From NCBI RefSeq assembly GCF_039555335.1, contig NC_092628.1:37656965-37720964 (forward strand): 64,000 nucleotides of DNA. The letters run 5' to 3'. The position numbers were made by a program, and so were the translations under genes. How positions within the stretch are numbered: position 1 is the first letter of the stretch; each line of letters opens with the position of its first letter. Below, piece by piece: positions 1-13,367 of the stretch. Under the pieces are notes generated by a model. It was given only the letters and a program-made list of their open reading frames with translations, was not told the origin of the DNA and ran no database searches. The stretch is from Amphiura filiformis. Its lineage: Eukaryota > Echinodermata > Ophiuroidea > Amphilepidida > Amphiuridae.

Positions 1-739
1 TTGTGATTGAGGTAAGCCTATATCTCGCTATGGTTTAAATCTTCCGGGCTCAGCGGCCACTACTATTGCTAACTACACCGTACACAACCATCTCAGGTAT
101 TTGCGGGCGCTTTTGGTGTTGAGCCTTGAGTTAATCTCTCATCAAACATCTGGCGTGCTTGTACTATACCATGCTTAGTACTTGTGGTTAATGGACTGAT
201 AAACAAGTATGCTTGACGACGTGTGTTATTAGAAAGCAAAGTCCCGGCAAAGTTCTGCTTAAAAATTCAAAGTCCATAGTTGAGTTTTTGTGGTTGCGCT
301 ATCAATAAAAAATCAGGGTTGTTCAGGATTAAGAGTGAGCCATTATAATTATGCCAGATAATGTTGCATTCAGTTGTATTTTTATTGTCACCTAATCATC
401 TGATATTCTTAATTCTTTGTGACCATTTTACTATTGAATACTTTAATTTTAATAAACATCAGGGTATAATTTCTGAGTTCAAATCGAAATGGGTTCATAT
501 CATGACTAATAATAACATATTTTTAATAAAATTTAAACTATGGCATAGTCTAATGTAAAACCAAGAAGGTATTCCGAATAAAATGAGTATTATGGCAACT
601 AAAAAGAATAGGATGATGGTGTCTCATTTGAATGCTTTGGACTTAAATTTATAAAGTCTTTTTGCCAGAAAAATTGTTCATGATTGGTCCGAGTGGATGA
701 AATGAAATGAAGTGCACCTCTGGACCAATGTGTAACCTC

Positions 740-1245
740 AGTAAACACATATCCACCAACCATATATTTCATATACCCCGAGAATTGGTGAATTATAGGG
801 GGGCAAAAGATTTTTAGCCGGAGCCAAGAGGGGGGGCAAACATTTCTTGGCAAGGTCAAAAGAAGGGGTCAAGCGATTTTTGGGCAGAATTGAAGAACGG
901 GGGGCAAGCAAATTTTGGCACAGATATTTTGGGTACCATTATTTATATTCGCTCCTGTAAAGGCGAGGGAAAAAACGATAAGTATAGGGAACACATTCAA
1001 ATATGCATACTTCTCATAATCAGCTTCACTTTGCAAGATTATATGATGAGACAATTTAAGGCATGAAGTCGGGTTCCCAAAATCTTGTATGTGTAAGGTG
1101 GGGGCAAAGGTTTTTGTCACATCGAAAGGGGGGGGCAAAGGAATTTGTTTTTACGGCCAAGGGAGGGCAAGCCATTTTTGGCAGACCATTTTGAGAATTC
1201 TACCACCCGAGGGTACATACATAATTATGGCACCACTCTAAATGA
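740..1245. mobile_element. G-run MITE family copy (GGGGGCAAGCGATTTTTGGC)
   Basis: GGTGAATTATAGGGGGGCAAA at one end and AATTCTACCACCCGAGGGTA with CATAATTATGGCACCAC at the other. Internal GGGGGCAAGC-ATTTTTGGCA phrases recur. Other copies: 26538-27024, 30207-30623 and a nested one starting 17653. Short minus-strand frames here are non-genic. Confidence 0.6.
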
Positions 1246-1249
1246 TCAG

Positions 1250-3210
1250 GGCCAACACCTGTGTCAGGGTCCAATTTTAGCTGAGCTGTGGCGAAAGGCT
1301 TTTTAAAAAGTGTTAAGGTCTTGGGTTTTTTTGGGGTGCAATCCTCCCTCACCCTCTTCCAAATGAACTCATATTGCCATTTTGATTATCTTATCATAGG
1401 TGCGACTGTTTTACCCCTACCAGGATGAACATTTGCAGGTTTAAAACCAGGGACCGTGGTATATAAAGGGACTGGAAAGCAGGATTAATTGATAGCTGGT
1501 TGTCAAGCCAATTGTAATTTTTGCCATTGAATTATCTTTCACCATCTTTGATTAGCTGGATGCAAAGGAAGCTGCGCCGAGGGCGATATTTTAATTTATG
1601 ATATTTACTCATATTTGCTCTACAAAATATCAAAAACACATCAAAGTATTCCAACATCTCTTAAGTTACTGACAAATTATTAACTAAAATATAAGCTCAT
1701 CTTTAACCGAAAATAATTTCTGTGTAGCATCGAGAATCATTTATGATACGATTTTAGAGGACAAAAATATGATATAATTTGTGGAGATACAGAATGCTTT
1801 AGAACAAACAAAAATTATATTTTTTCTGGAATGTGCATGCAATCATTACGCTTGGTATCTTCCTACCGATTTTTTGATACTGAAATAATTCTTAAGACAG
1901 ATGTTCTTTGAAGATTTATGTTGGCATTTCTAGATTTTTATACTTTGGGCAAACATGTAAGAAGCTCATTTCTCGCAATGTATTGTTGATAAGCCAAGCG
2001 CAGTGTTGTAACTATTAACTTTGGGATTAAATGATGGGTCTATTGGATCAACGTACATTCATGCTTGCTCAACTGAGAGATAATTTGTAAACTGTTAAAC
2101 TTGCATGGTACAATGGATGGAAGAAGCGCCCGAGGAAGGCGTTTCAAGTCCCCTCCATAAAAGGTCCCTTGTTTAAACCCAAATTCAGGGTCTTTGGTTA
2201 CCAATGTTCATTTTTATTTCATTTTGGCCTGTTTTTGAAGGACGTTTTTGTAACTATAATTAGCTTTTTCTGGTTTTTCCATCATATTCAGGTATTCAGT
2301 AAATCATAGTATATACACTGTAAATCCCTAGCTATAATGCTTTTTTGGAATATGTTAAGGTGTTCAGTCAATTGATAGCTATTGTTACTGTATGTCCTTT
2401 GTGAATAGAGGCACAATGGGCTATTCAATGCATGATAATTATACTACTGGCTTGTACAGGTGGCGTGCAAACAAAGAACATCAATTTAGTCAGACCAAAT
2501 ATCTCTTTAACTACCAACCTTTAAATAAATAAGTATAAAATTAGTATGCGACTTTACACTTTAGAGTTCGTGGTAGCATGTCGCCAAATTAGCTACAGAA
2601 ATTTTAGAAAATTGTCTATGATTAATTGCACAAGTAGTAGAAGCATGTAATATATTATTAGCAAAGGAAGCTTGTTGCAGTGAAAGAAGCAGATTTAAAT
2701 GTGGATGAACAAAATTGGGTTAACTCTCAATATGGAAGAGGGGCCCAACTCCATGAAGTTGGGTCTTTCTTACATTATAACCATGATCACATCAAATTGT
2801 CATTTGGTATTTTTGGAAACAAATAAATTTGGCAAAAACACAGAAAAACAGCAGTTCTGGGACGGAAGTTAGAAGCCCCATTTAAATACAGAACAGCTAA
2901 TTTAGATACCGTCAGTATTCAAATTCACAGACTATGTAAAAATGTCTTAAATACACGACTTGCGTGAACTAATTCTAGCGTTATGCTAGCACATCTATGA
3001 CAATGACCATGAGCAGCCCTAAAAACCAGATTCTGATATTTTTACGATCGTCAGGATGAACTTAAATCACTGAATGGGCACATGGAAGACTATTTAGAGA
3101 GTGGATTTTGGTTCACAAGCGGAAAGAACAGTCTAGCTGGCAATAAAATGCTGGGTCTAACTCATTTCTTGTAAAAAAAAATGCATTTTAGACCCTTCTT
3201 CCACTATGTA
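1250..3210. other. No recognisable gene or element
   Basis: AT-rich unique-looking sequence. Short frames have no domain motif or paired splice sites that convince me. The same holds for 1-740 and 4440-5265. Confidence 0.4.
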
Positions 3211-3218
3211 ATGACAAA

Positions 3219-4178
3219 CTTTGATGTACTTTATACCAAATCAATGGAAGCTCCGAATCTTTACAAAACTAATTTGATCTGGCGAAAACCAATAAGTTTT
3301 TTCAAAAACCAGTCTGTGTAACCCAGAGCCTTGGGGCCCATGCGGACAAAAAACAGTGCGAGCCCTTTAGCAGGGGTCGATTTAACAGTGGGCCAGAGGG
3401 GCCCCCAAAGTTACCATATGTGCATGTTCCTTTTAGCCCCATTAACACCATGTTTTGGACCAAAATATGGTAAAACTACAAAACTTGTCTAGCAGCTTCA
3501 ATTTCACATAGCAAAAATTGTTCTTCAGTTTGGGCTAATATAAAATTGTCCAAAAATTGAAATTCATTTTCGTGCAAATGTCCCAATACGATCTGGAACA
3601 AAATATGCTTATCTCCCNNNNNNNNNNNNNNNNNNNNNNNNNNNNNNNNNNNNNNNNNNNNNNNNNNNNNNNNNNNNNNNNNNNNNNNNNNNNNNNNNNN
3701 NNNNNNNNNNNNNNNNNNNNNNNNNNNNNNNNNNNNNNNNNNNNNNNNNNNNNNNNNNNNNNNNNNNNNNNNNNNNNNNNNNNNNNNNNNNNNNNNNNNN
3801 NNNNNNNNNNNNNNNNNAAAACTTTGATGTACTTTATGCAAATCAATGGAAGCTCGAACTGCAAAACTAATTTGATCAAGTGAAAACCAATAAATTTTTC
3901 AATAACCAGTGCCGTAGCAAAGCCTCGGGGGCCCATGGACAAAAACAGTGCGGAGCCCTTTTAGCAGGGCCGGATTTACCATTAGTCCAGAGGGCCCCCA
4001 AAATTGCCATGTGCATGTTCCTTTTAACCCGACAACACCATGTTTTGGACCAAAATATAGTAAAACTGCAAATTTTCAGTTTGGGCTAATATAAAATTGT
4101 CCAAAATTGACAAATTATTTCGCGTGCAAATGTCCCAGTACGATCTGAACAAACTATGCTTATATTGCTTATCTCCCT
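3219..4178. repeat. Direct repeat flanking the assembly gap
   Basis: Copy 1 (3219-3617) and copy 2 (3818-4178) share ACTTTGATGTACTTTAT, AAAACTAATTTGATC, CCATGTTTTGGACCAAAATA and ATGCTTAT-ATCTCCC, in the same order. Copy 2 has CAGTGCCGTAGC, a hAT-like end, with TTGCTATGCCCCTGATG at 4421-4437 as a possible partner. Confidence 0.8.
3618..3817. other. Assembly gap, 200 N
   Basis: Exactly 200 unknown bases, so the length is likely a placeholder. Similar sequence on both sides makes a misassembly or unresolved repeat likely. Confidence 0.98.
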
Positions 4179-5269
4179 ATAATTTGCAATGCTTCTGCCA
4201 CCACTGTCGATCTTATATATAGTAGGCCCCAATTTGTAAACCAAACCATCTCTTGAGTGCACATCCCTTCCTCAAAGCGAGTTTGGGGCCTCAAAATTTT
4301 AGCCTGGCCCAGGTAAATCAGCCCTGCCTTTTAGCATCTCCTTAATCAGTGCTTATTTCATTTTCTCTTTTGCTTGTGGCTCCTAGACTTTGATCACCCT
4401 GTCACCCCCCCCCACCCCGCTTGCTATGCCCCTGATGTAAACTGAAATTTGATGAACTGAGTTTAGCGAAGATAGATATTATCTGGAGTTCATTTTTTTC
4501 AAATACTGGTCATAAACTCAATAACTATTTTTCTTTTTCTGATTAATGATTTTCTTGTAACCATGTTTTTATGATGAACTTGGTCCCAATTTCAATGGCT
4601 CCCATGGGTCAAAGGTCATAATGGGGATCAGATTTCACAGTGATCCTTTTGGATTGTAATATACTTGTACCCCTTGTCACACCTATCTGAGTGGTTACAA
4701 CTGAGCTCAAAATTATTGGTACTCACTACTTGCACGGTTCCGCCATTATGTATTATGTTCAATGAGAGCCTCGAACTGACGTCACATGGAAGGAGTATTT
4801 ACACACAATGTAATATGACTGGTTCACTTCTCATTCATGTGTTCAGCCAGTTGGAGGCTAGTAGTGAATAGGAATGTTAGTTGTTTGGCTATACTCTCCT
4901 GGGAGTTACTGCTAATTGTCTTGTTATAACCCGTACGAAACTCTGGGAGCTGGTCCCGGCTGCGAAGGTCAATTGTGGAAGGTCTAAGGTGTGTGCTTCT
5001 AAGCAGCAAAGTCCCCAAGTTGTTTTACAATGGTTTATGGAATGATGTGGGGCTGTAGTGGTCAGCAACAACCTGTGAAGTGTATATGCCTATTGCCTAG
5101 GCTTGTGGATCAATGTCTAAGTGTTGTACCTGTGCATGGCGCATTATAAATCATTGCATTTAAAAAAAAATTTATACATCAACAATTTGTTGCAGAAAGT
5201 CCATGTTTTCAAACTGCTCTTATTTCAGCAAAACTTAATACTCCTGACAAAATGTGACCGTTACAGCAC

Positions 5270-5479
5270 GAATGAGCCGTAAATGTCCTCAATTGTATTC
5301 TGAGTTACAGTGTAAAATGGGCATGAAGGTCGTATTCATAGGTACCTCAATTTGGTGCTACGTGTACCTCATTTAATGAGATACACGTAGCACCAAATTG
5401 AAATACCTATGAATATGACCTTCATGCCCATTTTACACTGTAACTCAGAATACAATTGAGGACATTTACGGCTCATTCA
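5270..5479. repeat. Near-perfect 103-bp inverted repeat
   Basis: Arms 5270-5372 and 5377-5479 with almost no loop; centre CATTTAATG. Arms include AATGAGCCGTAAATGTCCTC and TTACAGTGTAAAATGGGCAT. Only a few mismatches, so a young foldback element or a recent arm conversion. Confidence 0.85.
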
Positions 5480-6701
5480 TATGTACTGTCACAAATACCA
5501 AAATCATTTGTTTGATATATCTATATGGTTGTGAATATAAGGTTCAAAAGTTATACATATTCCTATCAGATTTAAGCTGCAATAACCGGTGGGGACACGG
5601 CATCAGAAATTGCACCCAAATCATGAAATAAAATGTTGCAGAGTTCTTGCGACCAGTTTTGAAGAAATTGGATCATTGACGTTTACAACAGGTTGCTGTC
5701 ATTTACTTTGTCACCAACCTGTGAACTATGAATTCTACAGCAACATGACAATTCACTGTTATTCCTTCTGAGAGGAGCACTTTGAGGTATGTGACAACAG
5801 TATAAGACAATTTGAAACATTTGTTCCACTGTTATAGCAAGAAAATATACCAAACCCAGAACTAAAAGGGCAACATATGAGCATACAGACATACATTTCA
5901 TAGAAAAAAATATAACACCAACAAATCAATATTAGTTCAAATGTGTACAGTTTATTGTGAAGTTACGTCTCATAACAAAATAACATTTTAAGAAATAAAA
6001 CATTTCTTAACCAGCTACTTATCTGCAGTTAAAAAATGGTTCCAGAATGTCAGCAGACTGGTATGGGTGCAGATTCTAAAAATACAAATACCTACAATAT
6101 CTATACAAGTCATCATGACCACTGTACAACAAGCCTGAAATTCATTAGATGATTTGCATAATTCAACACTAAATATTGGGCAACAATTATATCACTTATT
6201 AGTTTGTTGATTGTAATTATTAATTTGAATGCTACAAAATGTAAATTAATTCTTAGTTTGGAAAATGTTTGAGTTAATATTTTCTTTCGAATCAGAACAG
6301 CCACTTTTAACAGGAACTCAGCCAGCTTTCATGAGTTTTCTCACATAGAATAGATTCTGCCTGCCCAAAATATGGCATGTGTCGTGGTCATGTCATATCA
6401 AGTACAAAATTATTGTTTAAAAATATGATTTTCCCCCTCTTTATTACAGTGTCAATGGAAATAAGATTTTGAATGATATACCTATTTCAAATTGCGTATG
6501 ACAAAGTCATTCTGATCATAGTTCGTATACAGAGGTATATAGACACAAATAAAATGTATCTCAAAATTAACATTGACAGTTGTAACTTACACATGGGATA
6601 TAATAGCAAACAAAAGAGTCTCTTAGTTAAATCTATTATGTTTCAAGTCACAGGAATCAATCCATTAAAATGATATGAAATGGAGACAGCAAAGAAAATT
6701 T

Positions 6702-6782
6702 GGCTGATACCGGACTTGAACTGGTGACCTCTGGCTAATGATAACCAGTGCTCTGCCATGATGCCATCTGAGCTAATCAGCT
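6702..6782 (-). tRNA. tRNA-like sequence (degenerate tRNA or SINE head)
   Basis: The minus strand folds as a cloverleaf. Acceptor arms AGCTGAT and ATCAGCC pair at 6 of 7 positions, D-stem GCTC/GAGC is perfect, anticodon stem is CTGGT/GCCAG, and the T-arm ACCAG-TTCAAGT-CCGGT pairs at 4 of 5. A-box-like TTAGCTCAGATGG and B-box AGTTCAAGTCC are present. The D-loop (16 nt) and the anticodon loop (8 nt) are too long, so a working tRNA is unlikely and the anticodon is ambiguous. Confidence 0.45.
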
Positions 6783-7893
6783 ATACTGAATGATACATTT
6801 TCTTTAATGCTTCATATCACATAAAACATTCATGGTAACTCATGACTAGTACAAATAAAAACAAAGTATTACTCTTTACCTTATTAAATCTGAGCATGGT
6901 CAGAAGCTGAAACTTATGCCTGAAAGACTGAAAAACAAGACTATTTTTATGATTTTGAATTGATGATAAATCTTATGACATATCTGTAAAACTGTAATCC
7001 AATTCACTGTTTGGCAAAAAAAAGGAGCCTGGGAGAATCATTTGACTGGTACATAATTTAACCCAAACACTAAGGCTTACATTCAGTGGTCCTGATGAAA
7101 TTTGAAACTTGGGCACTAAATGACCTGCATGTAACTGATAGTCCTACTAGCCTTCGGTTTTATGCTATAACAAGGACAGACTACTAACTTTAATTTCACT
7201 AACTAACATAATGCATTGAAGCTCAATAGAGTAATACAATGTCATGTCATGTGTCAGTAAATAAAGCTGATAGAGTCATAACCTCGGTACTGGTATATGA
7301 CACTTGATTAAAGTCTGTCACTAGCACACTTACAACCAACAACATAGCTAAACCACTATGCCTTGCTTGCATTGCCTTTGATCATAAGATTGTAGACTTT
7401 AATTTACACACATTTACACTAACTTATCATTCACCCTATGTGGCAATCTTGAATAATAAATACTGATCTTCTTTTTACACGTTTCATTTATGGAATTGTA
7501 CCACCAACTTCCAGGTCTTTACTATGTTTGTACACACATTATATATCTTGTGATCACATGGAGCACCATAAATACTGAACATAAAATATTTTTAATCATT
7601 TTTCTATATAACAATTTAGTGATACTATACAAAAATGATCTTTCTAGCTACATAAATAAGCTGCACAAAATAATCACATGGTAGCATAATAACAGATACA
7701 TAACAAAGACTAGATTATTTCTAAAACTTTGAAAAAATATTCCCAATTTGTCGAGTACAAAAATGAAACAAAGCATTACAATGATAACGATGATTACATA
7801 TTATGCTGCTATCTGGGATAACTGCCAAGATGTTTTCTTTTGCCTGCACATTGTTTGTTGGTCACTTACCAATGTACATTCTTAATTCTTCAG

Positions 7894-8156
7894 CAGGGGT
7901 AGCGCTAGAACTAAACACTCTGGTGTCCGCAGACACCCCCGAACTTGCAGAAAATTAAAAAGTAAGCGGTCCGGAGTAGAGTTTGGCGAGTCCGAGTTGC
8001 ACAAATGCAGCATAAATAGTATGCCTGCAATAGCGCTAGATCGAAAAACTGGGGGTCTGCAGGGACCCCTGAACTTGCAGAAAATTTAAAAACAGGGGGT
8101 CCAAACTCTATTTTGGTGGGTCCGGGACCCAAAACAGCAACCTAGCGCTACCCCTG
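7894..8156. mobile_element. hAT-like MITE, 263 bp, downstream of cyclin I
   Basis: Terminal repeats CAGGGGTAGCGCTAG and CTAGCGCTACCCCTG. Inside is a direct duplication (GAACTTGCAGAAAAT occurs twice, at about 7939 and 8071). Flanks TTCTTCAG and TATCTTCAG look like a mutated target duplication. Confidence 0.65.
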
Positions 8157-9477
8157 TATCTTCAGACACCTTTGATAGATAACTAATCATAATATTGCAA
8201 ACAGGCAATGCTTAGAAAATATCCATTAAATGAGGAATCATAGAAAAGAGGTGTATACATATCACTACACCTTCACTGTAATTATATAATTAACAAATGT
8301 CAGAAATCTTAAGAAAAATCTTTATTAAATGATTAGTCATAGAAAACTGTTATTTCTGTGCAATCTGCTGTAAGCATGACATGCACATTGGGCTTCGCAT
8401 AGACTAATTATCAGCAACTGATAGGTTTTCTGAAGCTTTCACAGATTGTAGAATTAATGCTTGTCACATGTTAGTATACTACTTTGTACTACTGTCTTGA
8501 AGAATTTGACTCTTGATAATTATAATTTGCTTGTTTGTAATTCACTCAACATTGATGTACAACACAATCTCTTGGCCTTAAAATGTATACACCCTCTGTA
8601 CTTACAATGAGCTATCATTGTGATGACAATCAATATATTGTTGCGACAACTAAACTGTATGGTTTGAGTGAATCACAATCAAAATGAATACAAATGATGC
8701 TGTTTATCGTGAGTTGTAAGAATGAAGTCCTATGAAAATAAAACCAAAATAAACAGGTAATTCAGCAATAGAAAAGACTTAGTGGATGAGTGTTGGACAT
8801 TTCCACACATTCGCTGATTTGCGCAACCATTTTGCAACTTAAAGTTAACTTAAATTACTACTGACCTGAATTAAGTCATATATTAAAGATGATGAATTTA
8901 CATCACATTATTACTAATCGATTATTTTCCATTTAAAAATCTGAATGAATAAACAATATATCTTTCCTGTACAAGGTAAAACAATCACATACTGTACACA
9001 TTTATATCAATAAATAGCAATCACTACCACTTCTACTCATACACAGTTAACCTTTCTACATTGGACCAATGTTAGTCTTGACACAAGTCTGCACTCTTGA
9101 CTGGACATAATTCAGTCTATTAACTTTTGTGTCATCAATTTCGCATACACCACTTTCAATACACCTTCAATTCCCTAAGCATACATTTCAAGTTCTATTA
9201 CTGAGTGCACTGCCACAAATTGACATGAACTAGAAATTATTGTTGATCTAATTCAATATGTCACTTCTAATCATTTCAGTATAGAGATATATATTTGGGT
9301 TGAATCTGTAGTTGCCTCACTTGATCAATTCAGACGTTTTAAGCTGTACTGGAGTGGTTTAAAACCTGTAAGCTTTTTGCCGTAATTGAACAGCAAACCA
9401 ACTTTCTTTCATCCCAGAAGTGACACATTGGATTAGATTGACTATAATATCTTGATATGTTAAAACTAATAAGCTAG

Positions 9478-12400
9478 CTAGGTAACCTGGATAGATTGGA
9501 GTGGTGGTATAGGAGAGATCCGTTCCCCTTTATCCTGCAAGATTTGAGTACTACAGGACACTGAGGAAGGTTTGCTGCTCCCGTTAGGGGGTACAACAGG
9601 AATGTGTGCTACATCCTGATTACTACTAGCATCTTCATTGTACAGACGCTTGATGCTATCTGCGATGTCCTCCATGTCTTCATGCGCCGTATTGGTCTTG
9701 GTGATACCTGCTTCACCACTACTCTTCTCTACCTGTTTGCCTAATGGCTTCTTTTCAGTGGGTGTGCTTTGTGTGGTAGGAGTAGAGATGATGTACACAG
9801 TGTTGGACGCTGGATGTCCCTCAAGTATGGTTGTTATCTGCTCTCGACAGTGGATGAGTTCTTGATTGTCGATCTGAAAGAGAAAAGAGATCATTGCACG
9901 TGCATAATTTGTGAAATGTTACCACTGCTCAAGTTTAATCTGGTTAAACTGATTGTCATTTTGCCCATGGATGTAGCATGAAGTGACAGAAGTGGGTACA
10001 GTGTAATTGGCTGATTGATTAAAGGTCATAGTATATTGGCCTCTCCTTGGCTTAACAAACAAACACACATCCCAGTTGTTTGAAGGTGCTTCTCAGGGTA
10101 TGTAGCAAGCAGTGTGAAAGGATGAAACCTTTTGTCGCAAACACAACAACCATTATATTTAACGTAATCAAGAAGATTTTGTAGGTAATGAACACAACGA
10201 GGTACAATGCCCACAGAGTATACCTGATGTTCGCAAAGTTGAAGATGCAGTAAGAGGAAGTAAGAGGAATATCACTGAATTACATTTTTGTGAATAAGTC
10301 GTCCACAGCTAATTTGCAAGTGACAGGTATGCAATAGGCACCAAGTTTATTCACAGCCATGTGTACTTCATAGTTGATGTTTATAAGAGGTCCCAGAATT
10401 AACCATTCTTTCTTGCAAATAAATACTACATACCTCTAAAATCCTTTGCAGCATGAAGGTCAGAGCTAACCAATCCGGTGATAAAACTTCTAGCTCTAAA
10501 CTGAACAAACTCAAAGCTAATGTTGACCCTGGATACACAGCCATCTTATGACTGGTCAGACATCGACATAAACGACTGGTCAAGATGTTCAGATGACGAG
10601 CTGGTGTCATGTGACCGAGGGGAGCTAATAACTGCTGTTGCTGAGTTAATACAATGGCATGAAACTGTCAAGGAAGAAAATCAGAAAGCTTAAAATTAAA
10701 ACACAATCACTGTATTATCATTCATAGTTGATTATCGCATTACAGGATTTCTATATTTATTCTGGATTATGCTGGAGTGTAAAGTTCAACACACTTTTCA
10801 TAACTGATTGTGCATTTTTGCTTGTTGTTCTCCTGTGTTGCTAACAATAGAATAGCTACTTACTATCTGCAGGAACTCCAAACTAGTTACACAGTTGATG
10901 TCCCACTTGAGTTTATCTAAGACAATACGTTCCATACGCAGCACTTCAGACACAGTGCAACCGCACTCACTATCCCGTACAAGGTCTACAGTAGCTGGTA
11001 CAGCCTGTACGGAAAATAAGTATACAACATTTTAGTATCAAGATAATTGGTCTTTTGTATTTTTCCTGAAGATAATTTTGTTGTTTATTTTGTGTTTTAA
11101 AGCAAGTAGATGCACTGTCATGCAAGGTCAAGTGATGGTAATTTACTGCAATATCAACCAAGGAAAATCTAAGATTGATAGGGGTAATGCTGGTTTTATA
11201 CTTTCTAGCGTGGCGTGATGCCTCATCATGCCGCTTGCACTTGTCTGCAAGCAGAGCAACACACTGCTGAGCCGCATGACTCTAAAAGCCACTCTTGCCG
11301 CTCCAAAATCGTAGTTTGTTCTCATACGTCAGAGCGGCACCGCTCCGAGTTGACTTGAATTCAATTCCCAGCGGTGCTGCCGCCGCAGTAAAGCGATCGA
11401 TATATCGGCTTGCCGCTGGTCACCGCTATCGTTTTTGGTGCGATTGCGCAGTGAAGTAAAATCATCTTCAGAGCGGCAGGAAAGTTTGAAACCAGCATAA
11501 CATCTATAGAATGAATTCAGATTTGCCCAGTACATAGTCAGTTTCCACCAGAAGACTGTCTAAATCAGTCCCAGTGCTGTTTACCTCTTCGCAATCAACT
11601 GATCAATAATTAATGGATAACAAAAAAATAATAAATTATTGCATTTCTGTATAATTTCTAGTACAAAATCCTCAAGTAGAAATATGTATATTACCTCATC
11701 TTCTTCCTTAAGCTTGGCAGCTAAAAAGAAGCAGCTGAAGGCAATGCATCTCAGATACTTAGGTCTGGCCTGGAAATACAAATAAAAAAAACATAAAACA
11801 ATTAATAGCAAAGAATAATAATCAATTAATGAATCTGCTCACACTACCAAATTGAATTCATGTCAATATTTTATTGCACAAAATTAACATTTGCCGGGGG
11901 CCCTGGTAGAGGTCATTGTCACACTGCTAAGGCTCCTTTGTACAACACCATGATGTAAACATCAATGTCAGCAAACTCTTATACAGCTTGTGTGGATTTC
12001 TGATCACGTTCTCGAAGGATGATAAGGATTTATAACAATAGTTTTGACATTGGATCAAGCCTTGGTATGGATAGAAGTTATTAAGCTGTTGTGAGTCAAA
12101 TCAGTCAATGCAATTTTTTATCAGTTATTGTTGTTGACATTAGATGACCTATATGATTAGTCATCATATTATTGCACTATTCTGGCACGTAGCTACATGT
12201 TACTTTTTTGTACATGTATATTGACTTATTTTATTGGTCTGTCAAATATTACAATAACACAAAATGATCAAAAATTTTATTTCATTGGCATCGCTTATTT
12301 GCTACTTGCACTTCATGTCATCAAGGTATAGTTATGGTTTTGTTTTCTTCAAGAACAAACCAAACAAAACTGAAACCGATGTGTTCTTTTTGAATTGAAA

Positions 12401-13367
12401 CATGTCTTGACTTACCTTGACAGTCATGAGAAAGCGATCCAATAAACTAACACTATGTACAAAAGTCTCTGGACTGAAATGAAACTTGTAATTCAACTCT
12501 AGCAGCCATTCTATCATCTCATCACGCTGATATGGGTGGATCTCCAAATTCTGAAATAACATTCATTATAAATAAATTGTTGAAAATTATTACCACCCAA
12601 ATGTGACATGATCAACATCTACTCAGAGGCAAAAGTGATATGAGTAAAGAAAGTTAAAATTCACAACTGGTCAGATTTATGTGCCGTGCCATATGTCGAG
12701 CATGAACATGAAGGTGATTAACACTCAAACTGATCGTTGGCTGATCAACAATCATGACAACAGTAGAAGGGGCAGAGACGTCGCCTCTTGTAGCCTTCGC
12801 TCCTTCATTCTACTAGTAGTAGCTAGATGATCATCATGTACCGGGAACAATTGGAAATGATTTTTCATATAAATATTAAGTGCCTGAGTTCATCAGATCA
12901 AATTGTAAATAAATTGAAAATGATTTAATAGTGAAGCTGTCTTCGTTTCAAAGATATGCACTGAAAATGAGTGAAAATAAAGTAGATGTCATAAATATCA
13001 AAACAGATTTTCCTGTTAAAACTTGAATCTTTGAGGTTTCAAATATGAATACGATTGGGTTCCTTAAATCTGATCTGATTCAATTCATTAGGTCTGCTCT
13101 TAGCTGCAGGACATTTTAACAGATCTAACAATAATCACTTCAAAGTTATTATAAATAGATCTGCCTCAAACATTAATTAAATCCAATTTAATTAATTAAT
13201 TAAATCCAATTTAGCCCCCTACCTATAATAGCCCTATACTGTAAATGATACTAGTGATTATTGATAATATATTATTGAATACATGAAATACTGACCTCTT
13301 CTGTGGGTAACCTGATGTTGAGTGGTTTCCAACACTGTCCCTCCTTATCGATGGCATCATGTAACAT
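9478..13367 (-). CDS. CCNI: Cyclin I, six coding exons, complete CDS predicted
   Basis: Exons in transcript order: 13367-13296, 12550-12416, 11769-11695, 11004-10864, 10664-10434, 9873-9478. All junctions are GT/AG and phase 0, giving 349 codons plus TAG (human cyclin I is about 377). The N-terminal cyclin box starts in exon 2 (PYQRDEMIEWLLELNYKF, then SLLDRFLMTVK) and continues in exon 3 (CIAFSCFFLAAK, EEDE). Exon 4 has GCTVSEVLRMERIVLDKLKW. Exon 5 carries the second cyclin fold (SLELEVLSPDWLALT). The tail keeps the cyclin-I signatures ELIHCRE, IKRLYNED and a PPLQ end. Cyclin I is an atypical cyclin, reported in vertebrates to work with CDK5 in cell survival; this copy's partner is not shown by sequence. 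The start ATG (13367-13365) has G at -3 and an in-frame TGA just upstream, but a further 5' exon could add residues. The family call is very firm; the exact N-terminus is not. Confidence 0.93.
11188..11497. mobile_element. PIF/Harbinger-like MITE in cyclin I intron 3
   Basis: TAA duplications (11185-11187 and 11498-11500) flank TGCTGGTTT ends with CAAACTTTCCTGCCGC-type subterminal sequence. The interior is unusually CpG-rich for this window (AGCGGCACCGCTCCGAG, GCTGCCGCCGC). A single end of the same type (TTATGCTGGTTTCATACTA) lies at 29787. Confidence 0.65.

Larger units (their letters stand above)
5951..9477 (-). other. Probable long 3' UTR / downstream region of cyclin I
   Basis: AT-rich, mostly unique sequence follows the cyclin I stop on the minus strand, with no recognisable coding exon. 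AATAAA on the minus strand occurs at 8317-8312 and 5956-5951, so the transcript end could be at either. The interval holds a tRNA-like sequence (6702-6782) and a 263-bp hAT-like element (7894-8156). The extent of the UTR is inference. Confidence 0.4.

Noticed and set aside
3476-3942. Frames spanning the N block
   Set aside because: They exist only because unknown bases were read as open codons.
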